Below are positions 47,604 through 59,868 of a stretch of DNA of 64,000 bases, piece after piece (the stretch's first letter is position 1; the number at the start of each line of letters is the position of its first letter). The DNA comes from Histoplasma ohiense (lineage: Eukaryota; Ascomycota; Eurotiomycetes; Onygenales; Ajellomycetaceae), in contig JAEVHH010000001.1 in NCBI GenBank assembly GCA_017607445.1, positions 2,294,001 to 2,358,000 on the forward strand, in the 5' to 3' direction. A program made the position numbers and the translations under genes. Under the pieces are notes generated by a model. It searched no databases, was not told the DNA's origin, and saw only the letters and a list, made by a program, of their open reading frames with translations.

Positions 47604-50473
47604 ATGCCCGGGACACTTTTGGACGGAGGTCCCCAGGAAGGGCGCCAGGCGAAGATGGACAAGAACACGCCAGCCCAGCCCGATCTCTACTTGATTGTAA
47701 GCCGCTGCCCTATTTTTCTCGGTCCATGGATCTGATTTTTTTTTTTTTTTTAAAAAAAAAATTGCTAATCCTTTTGAAGGGGAATGATGATACTGTCTAT
47801 GAACAAGACATTCTGCGCGACCCGCACAGCATTACGCCCTGGCTGTCTTACATTGAATTCAAGCACCAGCAAGGCAATTCCTATGAACAAGCCTTTGTAC
47901 GTGCACATTTTATTTCTCCATCTCCTCTTAGAGTAACACAGACGGCTAATAACGTTGATAAAGGTCATGGAACGGGCTTGCAGGCAACTTCCCAGGTCAT
48001 ATAAATTGTGGAAAATGGTAAGCTCAGATTACACTCCCTCAATATCGGATACCAGCTCACTTTGTGCTCCTGTTTTTTTTTTTTTTTTTTCTTAGTATCT
48101 TGAATTCCGTATGAAGCACCTCAGAGGGCGGAATCCAGCGGTTCATCGTGCGGAATATCTCAAAGTCAATGGCCTATTCGAACGCGCTGTCATCCTGCTC
48201 AACAAGATGCCGCGAATATGGGAGATGTTTCTCACATTTCTACTTCAGCAGCCAATGATCACACACACCCGCCGGACTTTTGATAGGGCACTACGCGCGC
48301 TACCAGTTACTCAGCATAATCGGATTTGGAAGCTTTACAAGGCCTTCGCTTACTCAGCGTCTGGAGACACTGCGATAAAAATATGGCGTAGGTACATGCA
48401 AGTCCATCCCGAGAACGCCGAAGAATATATCGATATCTTGGTTGAGATGGGTAAATACACTGAAGCCGTGAAGAAATACATGGAAATTCTAGATAATCCT
48501 AGATTTCAGTCGAAGAACGGGAAAAGCCAATTTCAATTGTGGACTGATATGGTTGAGCTACTTGTCAACAAAGCAAAGGATATCGAAGTCGGCCCTGAGA
48601 TTGGTATTGATGTCGATTTGATCATTCGCAGTGGAATCGATAGATTCGCTGACCAGAGGGGAAAGCTATGGGCTGGCTTGGCTACTTATTGGATTACCCG
48701 CGGAAATTTCGAAAAGGCAAGAGATATTTTCGAGGAAGGGATCACAACCGTCATGACTGTTCGGGATTTTACTATGGTATTCGATGCCTATGTGGAATTT
48801 GAAGAATCTATCATAGGACACCTGATGGAGGAGGCAGCTTTACGATCTGACCAGGGAAAAGTTGATGAGGCCGCCGATTTCGATCTAGACCTTCGAATGC
48901 TGAGGTTTGAACAACTCATGGATCGCCGACCTTTCCTAGTCAACGATGTGCTTCTCAGACAGAACCCCAACAATGTGATCGAATGGAGTAAACGTGTAGC
49001 GCTGTGGGGTGATAATAAAGCCGAGATTGTTCAAACATACACGAAGGCCATTGCAACTATCCATCCTAAGAAAGCCCATGGCAAGTTCCACGAGCTTTGG
49101 GTTAACTATGCGAAATTTTATGAACAGGGTGGAGATCTTGATACAGCTAGGGTAATTATGGACAAGGCCGTCAAGGTGCCTTTCAAGACTGTGGCCGAAC
49201 TGGCTGAAACATGGTGCGAGTGGGCTGAGATGGAATTGCGCAGCGAAAACTTTGACAGAGCAGTGGACATCATGGCAAAAGCGACACAGGCTCCAAAGCG
49301 ATCTACGGTAGACTATTTTGATGAAACTCTCTCACCCCAACAACGGATCCACAAGAGCTGGAAGTTGTGGAGTTTTTATGTTGACCTCGTCGAAAGCGTT
49401 GGGACTCTCGAAGAAACGAAGAAAGTGTATGAACGCATTTTCGAACTGCGAATTGCAACACCACAAACGGTCGTTAATTATGCGAACCTCTTGGAAGAAA
49501 ATAATTACTTCGAGGAGTCTTTTAAAATTTATGAGCGGGGCCTTGACCTCTTCAGCTACCCCGTTGCCTTCGAATTGTGGAATCTATATTTAACCAAGGC
49601 TGTGGATCGCAAAATCTCAATCGAACGATTACGAGACTTGTTCGAACAAGCCGTTGACGGATGCCCACCCCAGTTTGCGAAGCCTCTCTACTTGATGTAT
49701 GGCAATCTAGAAGAGGAAAGAGGGCTTGCTCGACACGCCATGAGAATATACGAACGCGCAACTCGTGCGGTTGCTGACTCCGACAGATTTGAAATGTTCA
49801 ATTTCTACATCACGAAATCGGCCTCCAACTTCGGGTTGACATCAACGCGCCCTATCTACGAGCGCGCCATCACAGCGTTGCCGGACAACGAGGCAAAGGA
49901 AATGTGCCTCAAATTTGCTGAGATGGAGCGTCGTCTGGGTGAGATTGATAGAGCTCGTGCTATTTATGGCCATGCATCTCAGTTCTGTGATCCGCGTACC
50001 AATGCCGGGTTCTGGCAAAAATGGGAGGCGTTCGAAGTTCAGCATGGCAACGAAGATACATTTAAGGAAATGCTGCGCATCAAACGAAGTGTCCAGGCCC
50101 AGTACAAGTATGTTTTTACCTTCAATCCCGCTACCCTTTTTGACTGACACACGTTTGTTTTGCACGTTAAACTAATACTAAACCTTGCAGTACCGACGTC
50201 AACTTCATTGCTTCACAAGCCATTGCTCGTAGCAAGCAACTTGTCAAAGACGCTGCGGGGGCTGAAGAGGAGGGGCAAGACCGTGCTGATGCGATGGCAG
50301 CGTTGGAAAGACAAGCTCGAGCACCCATGGGTTTTGTTCCCGCAAGCACCGGACCGGAAGGAGGAAACAGGCCATTGCCTACTAATGGTAACAAACAACA
50401 AGAACAGCAGCTGCAAGTTCCTGCAAACCCTGATGCTATTGATCTCGATGAAGACATGAATGGAGAAGGTTAA
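47604..50473 (+). CDS. SYF1: Pre-mRNA-splicing factor SYF1 (XAB2 type)
   Basis: HAT-repeat scaffold of the NineTeen/Prp19 spliceosome complex, nuclear. Exons 47604-47696, 47780-47896, 47964-48017, 48096-50107 and 50191-50473 give 852 aa. Starting at the in-frame ATG at 47655 would give 835 aa, and this is equally plausible because residues 1-17 (MPGTLLDGGPQEGRQAK) have no signature. After the start the protein reads NDDTVYEQDILRDPHSITPW and VMERACRQLPRSYKLWKMYL, then tandem half-TPR (HAT) motifs such as FERAVILLNKMPRIWEMFL and IWRRYMQVHPENAEEYI to about residue 740. The C-terminus (FIASQAIARSKQL, then acidic DLDEDMNGEG) matches the family. Intron 1 contains T16 directly followed by A10. Confidence 0.95.
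47736..47761. repeat. T16A10 inverted homopolymer inside SYF1 intron 1
   Basis: Sixteen T directly followed by ten A, within the 83-bp first intron and 18 bp before its acceptor. It could fold as an A-T hairpin in the pre-mRNA. Confidence 0.9.
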
Positions 50474-52169
50474 GAAAGTGCCATAAGAAACCTAACACAG
50501 AGATACCCCTTTATTGTCTCATTTACCCACCACATTTCAGCTTTACCTGTTATCTCTTTGCGCGGACTCAGCTCTGCATTCGCGCAATAAATACACTATA
50601 TGTTAACCACTTCCCTCTTTCATGCTGAATTTCTTTTGTGTCACTAGGTGCATCCGGGAACGGCTTTGTAAGTTGCAACTCCGACCATTATCTCGATCTA
50701 TCTGTTTTCTTTTTAAAATGTTCTCTTTCCATCGCCACGGTCCTTGACAAATTTCCCTTTCCTTTGTATTATTTCTTACTTCATTGCTCGCTTCCACATT
50801 CCGACCCAGCCACATAGTCTACAATTTAGCCTAGGTCAATGCCTTGGCGTTCCCCATTTTCAACTTGGGATCAGCCAGCTGCAAAATGACATTGGCAGGG
50901 AAATAGAGAGACGGGGAAAAAGTTTTTATTTCTTCCCACTGGAGTTTGTCGGTGTTCGTGGGGTGAATAGACTTAGGGTGGGCGACTTGCCATTTCTTCT
51001 TGATTGAACATATTTTTGAATCTTCTCTTCCATCCTTGCCTCTCCCCTTCCTTTTTGTAAAATCAATTTGCATGATCATATTTCAGAAAGAAAATATGTA
51101 TTAGAGCAATATGAGCAGTTGACTTTTCCATCTCTGTGCGTTTTTGTCAATTCCTACATCGTATCTGCTATCCGAACGCCTTCTTTCTGGGAGTAACTTG
51201 TGCAAGCACTTCTTCTATGATTGATAAGGTCCATGTCCACGGATTTATAGAAGGTATAGCCTGATTAATATTCCAGAGGGCGATTGGTTGACCCATCGTT
51301 ACTCTACGGGGCACTCTGGAAAACGTCCTGGCTCCTTGTGAGTAGAGTGACTCCCAGTCTGCGAGTGTTTTTTCAGGCTTGCTTGGCAACATTAATTGAA
51401 CAAGGCGGGAGAGGGGTTCTTGTATTCCCAATGCTTACCAATTAGCACATGGAACTTAAGGGCTCAACAGCTGCGGGGAAAAAAAAAAGGGGGGTAGTAA
51501 AACACGGATAGAGGTAGTTCTCGTCCAGGGTCTCGTTTCTCACCCTCTACTTCTAATCGCGGAGGTCAGACAGGATGTGAGGGAGTTATTTGGTACGGTT
51601 GAAGTTAAAGAAAATCCCATTACGCCTTCGAAAAAAGTGACCATACGTGGCTGAACGTTATTTGGATATTTCTTCGGAAAAATTTCTTATGAGAGAAGGG
51701 TTTTGAAAGTAGCTGAAATACGTCTTCCGAGTAAACGGTCCTATTTTAACATTTCGTTGAAGGGGAGAGCAGTCACCGCTTAGTCCTTAGAAAGTGATGA
51801 AGATGAGATCTGGCTGGAGACAATATCTGGTTCAAATAGAACCCCATTTGTGCAAATTGAAAGGCGGAAATAATGGGTGTACGAAAAATTAAAGTAAAAT
51901 AAAATAAAAGATGGCAATGAGGAGTGAAAACTGTGCGCTTAAACAACTCCGCAAGGGTTGAATTCAGACCTCAAGAGAGCAAGAAGTGAGAGGCGGGAAG
52001 AATCGCCCAAGCTCTGTCCATCCATGAGTGATAATACCGGCTTCACGTCAGGTTTATGTGAGTCTGAGTTTGAACCCGCACGGGATGCAGGTGTATTGTT
52101 CTCCGTTCGAGTGTTGGAAGAGACAACCGTGAAGTTCGACATAAAGTGACGTCACGAGGCAAAATTGGA
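50474..52169. other. Convergent intergenic region
   Basis: 3' sides of SYF1 and of the small gene at 52170. A minus-strand frame at 51431-51168 is protein-like (SKPEKTLADWESLYSQGART) but lacks an N-terminal ATG and any family match, so I left it unannotated. An A-rich purine tract lies at about 51475-51500. Confidence 0.5.
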
Positions 52170-52939
52170 TTACAGCCAGCCCTACAAAAACAAAACATAA
52201 CATAACCATCGTCAACACGCCTATTTGCATACTCCAGGGAAATACAGGAGTCGTCGGAGGCAATGGTGTAGGCTTCAACTAACCTTCTCCTTTAGTTTCG
52301 CATGGTAAGCAACATCGCGGTCCTTCCGTGTTATATGACTATCCCTCGAGCTCGATGTCGAAAATATGCTCCCTTCTCTTAGTTGGAACCTTGACGGCGG
52401 GACCTTGGCTGCGTCTGTTTTCAGGAGTAATAAATAAAGATTGAATCAGCTTGGTAACTTATACAACCTGTAATTCCTTTGTCCAGGCAGTCTTTTAATT
52501 TCCAGAACGGGGTCTCGAGAGTAATGACTGCCTGTGTCAAGCAGACAGGATGATGGCAAAAATTGATAGCATAGCCACAAGGCGGGCTACGATCATTGCA
52601 AACAAAAAGAGCTACCACGTACCCCATTCTTTGCTCATCCGCCTATCAACTTGAGATGGAGAAGTGCCAGTATCTGGCTCGGTAGATACAGATCTGTCAA
52701 ATGGATCATTGTCATGCGTCCGGTGGTTGGCGAACGGGTCGCTTATCCTTTGCGTGGGCTCGCTTTTGGTAGATTGTAATACTCCCTTCCTGGTGGTGTC
52801 GACATTTTCTGGAAGTTTACTTGTTTGTTAGCTTATCTGCGTTGTGAGAGTTGATGCCTCTTGTATTGAGAAAGGTGAGAAACATACCAGCAGCCCTCGA
52901 TGAGAACTCGGAAGTCGTGTGAGGGTCAATACTAGCCAT
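52170..52939 (-). CDS. Small conserved fungal protein of unknown function
   Basis: Four short minus-strand exons (52888-52939, 52623-52808, 52284-52414 and 52170-52181) assemble into 126 aa. No single frame here is long enough to suggest the gene, but all three introns have good GT...AG ends and each junction keeps the frame. The product is hydrophilic. It starts MASIDPHTTSEFSSRAAENV, contains DPFANHRTHDNDPFDRS, and has a conserved-looking C-terminal block: MSKEWDAAKVPPSRFQ, GSIFSTSSSRDSH, RDVAYHAKLKEKGWL. The last exon is 12 nt and encodes only Gly-Trp-Leu and the stop. I recall similar short proteins ending KEKGW in other Eurotiomycetes, without known role. No membrane segment or catalytic motif is seen. 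Confidence 0.78.
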
Positions 52940-54648
52940 CAAGTCTCGAGATGTGCGCTGGGCGATGCCCTTTGATCGTTGAATAATATCAGATATATGC
53001 GAGGAAATGAATATGGATGTTTTTGGTTATTATTGGTCTTTTAAGGTGGATATGGAACGATATAAGGGGGTGGGGCGACTACTTTTATACTCATAAATAA
53101 CCAACTCGGAGGCGAGAAATGAGAGCTATCGTTTAGATTGAAACAACTAAACTTTCTAATGACTTCACTGACTTAAAACATAAATGGACTTGGGTGAAGA
53201 AGATACAAAGATCCCAAACTCAGCTACCGCAAGAGGACCAAGAAGCCAAGGTAACCAAGGACCCTGGTTCCATGATACGGAGCTGACCAACAAGAACACG
53301 CAGGACACCCATAAAAGACGGCCGGGCGAGTTGGGGAAAGCGGGGATACCTGTATACAGTGCTGTCGTGATTATGAGTTTGGAAAGAACCAGCAAACGCC
53401 ATTTGCCCCCGAAGGATAGCGGGAGAAATCCATGGATCTGACCACAGAGTGAGTTCGCGTGTATGCAGAGCACCTGCTCCAGTACAGGATGTTCACAAAA
53501 CCCAGCTTCTTCTTCTCCTCGTCAGCTGTGTATATTTAAATCAATGGAGAGAATCGCTTCTTCCGAATCAACCAGCCATTTTCTGGACATTCTTCACACA
53601 AGGACACTAATACACGTAATAATAGCCTGCGTTACACACAACAAGTTGCACCATGCCGAACCAGGACACCGCGCGGGACCAGAGCAAGAACGTGACACAC
53701 GGTTGATGGCCCTGCTGGAGCCATTATGCCTGCGGGGTGGAAAAAAGAAAAGAGAGTGAGAGACGCGCCTGGCCTCGAAAAGGCAAAACAGCCCGCTGGG
53801 AACCATTTTTTGACTGCCGCTGAGCTTTGAGTTTGGAAGCGCTCAGAAAAGCTTATGAGTCATACTGTCGACTAGTACGAGCGGTGAAGAGGCGGGCGGA
53901 TAAGAAGCATGTGGAGGTTGATAAGCTGTGATGTCGATTCCAGATTCGTCCTGGAGCTTTATTTCCCTGTCATTCAATCTGGGAATTCTCTTCAAACTGT
54001 CGAATAACTATTGAGATGAATCATTTAGGATGCGCGGAAGGGATCGACAGAGGCGTGTTTAAACTGTGAAACTGTCTGGACACGCTGGGAAACGAGTTGA
54101 AAGAAGGCTTGGCAGCAATAGGGATTGAAGTAGTTCGTGAGTTAAATATTTGATCTTCAGCTTCATACGTGGTTGGGGAGCAGATGCTGTGGCTGTGGCA
54201 GGTTAGGGACTTTGATCAACCGCTACTACGCTGCCACTTCCTGGAACGTTTCCCAATACAATCTGCTAGTAAGTTTGCTTGACATGGGTTCTTGCATCTT
54301 GTGCAGCTTAGCGGGGCTGTGGCTGAGTTGGCAGCCCTTAACGGTTGGATGACTGACTGAGGGTGGCTTGTTTAGCAACTCGGCGAAAGAAAAGCAAGAC
54401 ATCTACTAGGCAAGAGAAGAAAACCACTGGAGAGTGGCTATCTTCCTTTCTCTATAAAGAACTTAAAATGATGTGAGGTAAGTACAGAGTGTTTGGAGGA
54501 ATGTCCAGGCTTTGGATAAAATAACAAAAATGACTCGAAGTTGTCTAGATGAGGTAAGACTGCAATGATCGACTCCTTATACAACAGCATGAACAGTCCC
54601 CGCTCTCAATTACTCAGGTGGCAAAATATCTAAACACCCTGGCTTGGC
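52940..54648. other. Intergenic region
   Basis: Promoter side of the 52170 gene and 3' side of the Arf exchange factor. Opposed open frames at 53165-53806 have no features in common with known proteins. I see no gene. Confidence 0.55.
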
Positions 54649-57600
54649 TTAGTCGACAGCGTCCAAAACATCGGTCTTGGCCAATGTCTCATTGGCTGTG
54701 GGATGGCCATGGCTCTCTTCATGGCCAGGTTGAGGCTGAAGTTGAGGAGGGGTGATTGAAGATGTTGGCTCCTGCTGTGTTGGCGTTTGTGGTGATTGAG
54801 GTTTTTGTACTTCGGCTTTAAAAGGTATCTCAGCGAAGAGATTAGGAAGAAACCGATCCAGGCGCTTCTGCGTCTCCACCCAAATCTTTTCTTTCGACGG
54901 GTCTTCCGTAGGTGGAGCTATATAACCCCCATCCGCCATGATGAGGAGTATGTTTTTCAAGCTTTCAGGAACCGCTTCCTCCTATATCCAAAACAAATCC
55001 GTCAGCTTTCAGAAACCCATGAAGCATAGCGAATAGGATCACGGCAACTCCGGACAATAAGAGAACTTACAAGACTATCCCCTTGACCGCTGTTCATCAT
55101 GCGGTCCAAAATATCCAAAATCTTCAGCCATAGATCCAACATACCATCCCATTCCGAAAGAAGGACAAGATAATGAAGGAAGATTTTGCACACGAGGGTT
55201 GCTGCTTGGACTCGGGTTTCGCTCATTCCCACCGGGTCTGATTGGTACACTTCAGGTTTCAGAAGTCGTAGAATGAGAGGAAATAGGACTTCTCCAAAAA
55301 TCGCGATCCACTCCGTATGATCCGTCGACGCAAGTTCAGGCGACAACAGGGATCGTTGCAGTGCCGAGATTGCTTGATGTCGAATATCGCGGCAAGGATT
55401 TAGGCATTGGGTAGTCAGTGCGTTGAATACTGGTGACCAGTATGCAGCCCATGCTGAAGAAAATATGTCAGAACCAACATGCGGAGAAAATACTAAGAAA
55501 TCCCCCCACGTACCTTCATTTCTTTCAAGGTGAGACTGTTGAATGAGATCTGGTACTCGTTTTGACAAGTGGTATATAAGGTCAATTGCTTTAATTCCGC
55601 GTTGCGCCAACGGATTATCCCTACGTCGGGTTAGCGTCAGTATTGAATATGTGGTGCCAAAGTGGGAAAGAAGCAGAGGACTTACTGTGCTTTAGGGGCC
55701 TTCACTGGCATGGATCGTTTTCCTGACAAAACCCTCCTTGGGTCAGACACAGCAGCAAGACTCCCTGCACTTGCAAAATCATTTGCAAGGACTACACAAG
55801 ATTCGTAGTTGTCGGCTGAAATCACGGGCGGTGTGAAATGCACAATATGTTCAAGAAGATCGAAAACCATAGGAGCGCCCTCCTGATGTCGATGTAACCG
55901 CTGCAATATCGACCAGAAATCTGGTGATTTTGTAATTTCGCTCTTGAGAGGAGCGGCACTGGTGATGCAGTAAGAAAGCCCTTTGACGATAGTAACGGCT
56001 GCATTTTCTAGAATATTTTGATCCAAGGCGGAGATAGCATGGAGGACAACCGGCACTCGCATAAAGGAGTATTCCTGAATGACATTAATTACACGGACAT
56101 ATCTCATATTACTGATTGGGGGAACTCCAACGTACATAAGCATGGCAAAGCAGAGATAGGAGATATGATATTACTCGAGAAACTACAAGAGAATGGAAAC
56201 CCTTGAAGTCTCGAACAATATTTTGTAACGCGCCGGTCAGAGTTTCGCCTAACTCACAGATAGTATTTTGGTCTCTGATAGTTAGAATTGTAGCCAACTC
56301 AAGGACGTATATCATCCCAGGATCATAGTTTGGTCGATCAGCGTCTGTTTTACTGCTTGGAGATCGAGATGCATTGGGAGGAGGCCTTTCAGGTTTGACA
56401 ACAATAACGGCTGGGCTTGTGTCCGGAAGATCCGATAGCAGAGCATTGACTAAGGAAACAACAGACTCCAGAGGCATTAAGCTATAAAGGTTAGAACAGA
56501 GAAGTTAAGATTGCGCAGAGTTTAACATACCTTATATTTGTAAGAATCTCAGGAATGGAACAAGCGCTGACGCAGTCCACTGTGCACAGGGTATTTTCAA
56601 GCTCCTCGTCAGAAGGTTCGGGGGGATCGTCCGCAGCGTAACTTGAGAGATACGATGTGAAGGCTGAAAGTAACCCGCTGTCATTACCTCGCCCATCTCG
56701 GTCGATGATTTGTGATGGGGGTTGGAGTGGGATTGGAGGGACATCCAGCTTCGGTTTCATACTCTCGAACTGGGGGATGAGCGAGTTTATGAACAAGTTA
56801 TGCAATATTTTGATAATGTGAGTCCACCCCTTTCGAACGATGGATTCATTCCCCATCAGCACTCTAAACAATACCACAGTGGCCAATTGTGCTCTGAAAT
56901 CCCTGCCTAGTTTTACTGCAAGCTCACTAACCATAACACTCTTTTTCCCGGCTTGAACTTCAGTGTTGAGGGACGTATTGGGGGGAGTGTCTGGTGCAAG
57001 GGTACTTATGGAGCTAAGGCAATATATAATGCGATCCAATGCTTCAGTCTGATTGTATCTGGCTGCGACCTTGGCACATTGGTCAAAACCGATGACGACT
57101 CTGGAGAAGACTGCGTCATCAGAGGCAGACATAAAAACATATGAGAGTGTTGCCACCACTGGTCGCCAGGTCGCCTGGAACATTTCCGCGTCAAAGACGT
57201 TAGAGTCGAAGACAGCCAATTCTCCAGTTTCCACCGTTTTCATGAGAAGCTCTTTCCAGGCATATTCAAATGCGTGTTTATTTTCATGCTCGTCCGGTAA
57301 AATAATTTCGTTGTGCTGGATTGAAGTGTATATGCTTTGAAGGAAATCAGTGTCGAAATCGTTCCCGCCGTTGACTCCCCGCAGATTCTTTACAAAACCC
57401 TCGAACGACATTCGATCCTGCGGCTTGACATTTCGATTATATAAGTTGGTGTTTAACATGATGATGGCATACGTTAGGACGAATAGCGAATCTTTATCCG
57501 CCACACCACTTGGTTTTACTTTGGTGATGTATTTGTCCGAGAATACAGTTAGAATCCTGGTAATAAGAGGCGCCTCGCCAGGCAGGCGGAAAGAGCCCAG

Positions 57601-59868
57601 GAGGTCCCGTAGCGCTTCATCTACCCGTTTGCCATCGAAGTTGAGAAGACCAATGAATTCGTCAAGAAGGGCTTCGTTAGATTTTTTTGAGATAAATTCT
57701 CCCAACACCCTTTTGGATATTCGACTTGTGCCTTTGAGGAATTTCGCAACAAGATGAGGGTTATCTGGATCTTCTATAATTTTATGGGAGGCGAGGTATG
57801 CGATTCCAGCCTTGGGGTTTTCATTAAATTTCGCAACGCCTTGGATAATGACCTTTTTCCGTTGACGTTGGCTCCTTAGTCGTGCAGGGTCCGGCAGATT
57901 GTCGTAATTAGGAGGCTGATCTAGCCTTTCAGCAATAAATTGCACGTACCCTAATAGGGCGTCAAGGCATAATGGCGGCACGTTTGTGGTACTCCAAGTC
58001 GCTGAGTCAGGAAACGCATTACGGGACAGGAGCCCAACCATATCTTCACAAAGGTCAGCCCTGTCGACTTCGCTGTCATAATTCACAAATAGTTCTGCCA
58101 TGAAGTTTGGAATCCGTGTTAATGCCCCTATGCTTTCCACCATCGCTTCTCGCGCTTCAGGCTTCCGAGACCCGCCTTCCATTCCAAGCTTTTGGCGATC
58201 TTTCACAGGAACTGGAGTTGAACGACCACTGCTGGTTTGTGATGGTGAGGGCTTCACCAATTTTGGTGCTTGTGGAACACCTGAATAGAGGTTTGGATCG
58301 ATCCCAGGTTCCCTTGGTATTTCTACTCTTGGATGCAAACACGCCACTAAATACGAAAGGAAAAGTTCTTGCTGCAATTTCAAGACACTACGACAGGTAG
58401 AGAGTAGCGTTCCTGCAACTCGAAGAGATCCATTTAACAAAGCCATATTTTCAGACCTCACGAGTTGGAATAGATGACGACACAAGTCATCTTTGGCAAG
58501 TTGCGCAAGACTTGGATGACGAGCTATTGAAGGCCCCGCCACCTCAAGAGCAACATCGATTATCCTCAATGACATGACTCGCATAGTGTCTGTGTGTTGG
58601 CGATTATGTGGATCCAATAAGTCAATAAGAACCCGGAACAGCTCTCGAATTGAAGGTAATGAATACGGTTTAACTTCGGAGGACATGTTTTCATGCGGCG
58701 CGGGCTGATTGGTAGTAGTGTCACCATTGAAAGTAGCTTCTGAATCATCTTCACCACTGCTACGATCCTTTGTTGGGGTAGAGGTATCCATGCCTAGGCT
58801 TGAATGATGTTGTGATGTAACAGTATCGCCATCCACAGAGGGATCCATCTTGAAATTTCCAGCCTCCATTTGCGAGTGCTCTTCTTGTGGCAAATTGGGC
58901 TCTGGTAAATCTTCGACATCCAATTGGGAAAGGCGTTGAAAAATGACTTGGCACATGTTTATCATAGACATCTCGGCAGAGCGGCGTAGGACTTCTGATA
59001 GTCGAACTTGACAGCACATGCTCAGTCCTGTTTCCATCATTTCGCAGACGCTCTCGTCTCCCAGAAGCTCACCCTCAGCCCTAGAGAGCATACCCTCCAT
59101 GAGCTTGAGAATTCGAAGGAGAACAATTTCATCAGCTGCAGAGTCTGTGGCTTCAAATCGGCAATGCGTGACAGCTGCTGATAAAAGTTGAAGGGCCATG
59201 GAGAGGCGTGGAGAATCTCGATTGATGATATTGTAAGAAAAGAACTTCGTTATTGAGATCAATGCAAGTGATGTAATAGGAGCAGATGTCGACGATGAGC
59301 GTATAACCTGAAGGAATGGATGTAGAAGAGCTGGGGTATCAAAATCGCGAATATCTTTACAGCCCTTCAAGTCTATACGTAACCGCGTAAAAGCAGACAT
59401 CAACGGGTTGTCCTGCAAGCTCTTTCCTTTCTTCCCCCTGAGACCCCATCTACTCGCAAGTGCGTGTTCCCCTTCAACCCCCGCAGATCCAGATTTTGTA
59501 GGGGCGATTGTCGACGGAGATTTCGTCACAAGGGAGATATTGAGAGGGACAGAAAGCTCGCGCTCGTAAGATCGTGAAGCACCACCTCCGCTCAGGATAG
59601 CCGCCACAGACGAATGAGCCCATCTCGAATGCTTTCGCATCGAGGAGGTAACTGTGATACATTCTGTCGTCACCAGCTCGACAGGGTTTACGGCTATCGG
59701 TATGGTGTTGCGTCCTTTCATGTTGCCACTCTGGTATAAATCTGGTAAATCGGTTGGATATAAATCTGGTAAATCGGTTGGAGCATTTTGAGTCACCGAG
59801 CCAGACGTGGAAGGGTCTAGTATTCCAGGGGAATCATGGCCATTAAGTCTCTCTGGCGCAATGGTCAT
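54649..59868 (-). CDS. GEA1: Sec7-domain Arf exchange factor, GEA/GBF1 type
   Basis: Large guanine-nucleotide exchange factor for Arf GTPases at the early Golgi. Minus-strand exons 56531-59868, 56136-56481, 55686-56074, 55514-55620, 55071-55453 and 54649-54981 give 1631 aa. The N-terminal DCB region contains ITVTSSMRKHSRWAHSSVAA; the HUS region follows. The Sec7 domain is at about 675-870 with the catalytic loop SFRLPGEAP (glutamate finger about residue 765) and YAIIMLNTNLYN, FEGFVKNLRGVN and IYTSIQHNEI. Helical HDS regions fill the rest, and the tail is Pro/Gln-rich. GEA/GBF1 rather than the trans-Golgi SEC7 class is chosen from the N-terminal motif and the downstream arrangement. A perfect 24-bp tandem duplication near the start encodes PTDLPDLY twice. 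A 10-codon upstream frame from an ATG at 59875 overlaps the start out of frame. Confidence 0.92.
59735..59782. repeat. Perfect 24-bp tandem duplication in the coding sequence
   Basis: Two identical adjacent 24-bp units (59735-59758 and 59759-59782) inside the first exon of the Arf exchange factor. They encode an 8-residue repeat, PTDLPDLY, on the minus strand. Identity at third positions suggests a recent event. Confidence 0.95.

Noticed and set aside
51168..51431. 87-codon minus-strand frame with protein-like composition
   Set aside because: The first codon is TTG, no upstream exon is convincing, and no family is recognised. It is mentioned only under the spacer.
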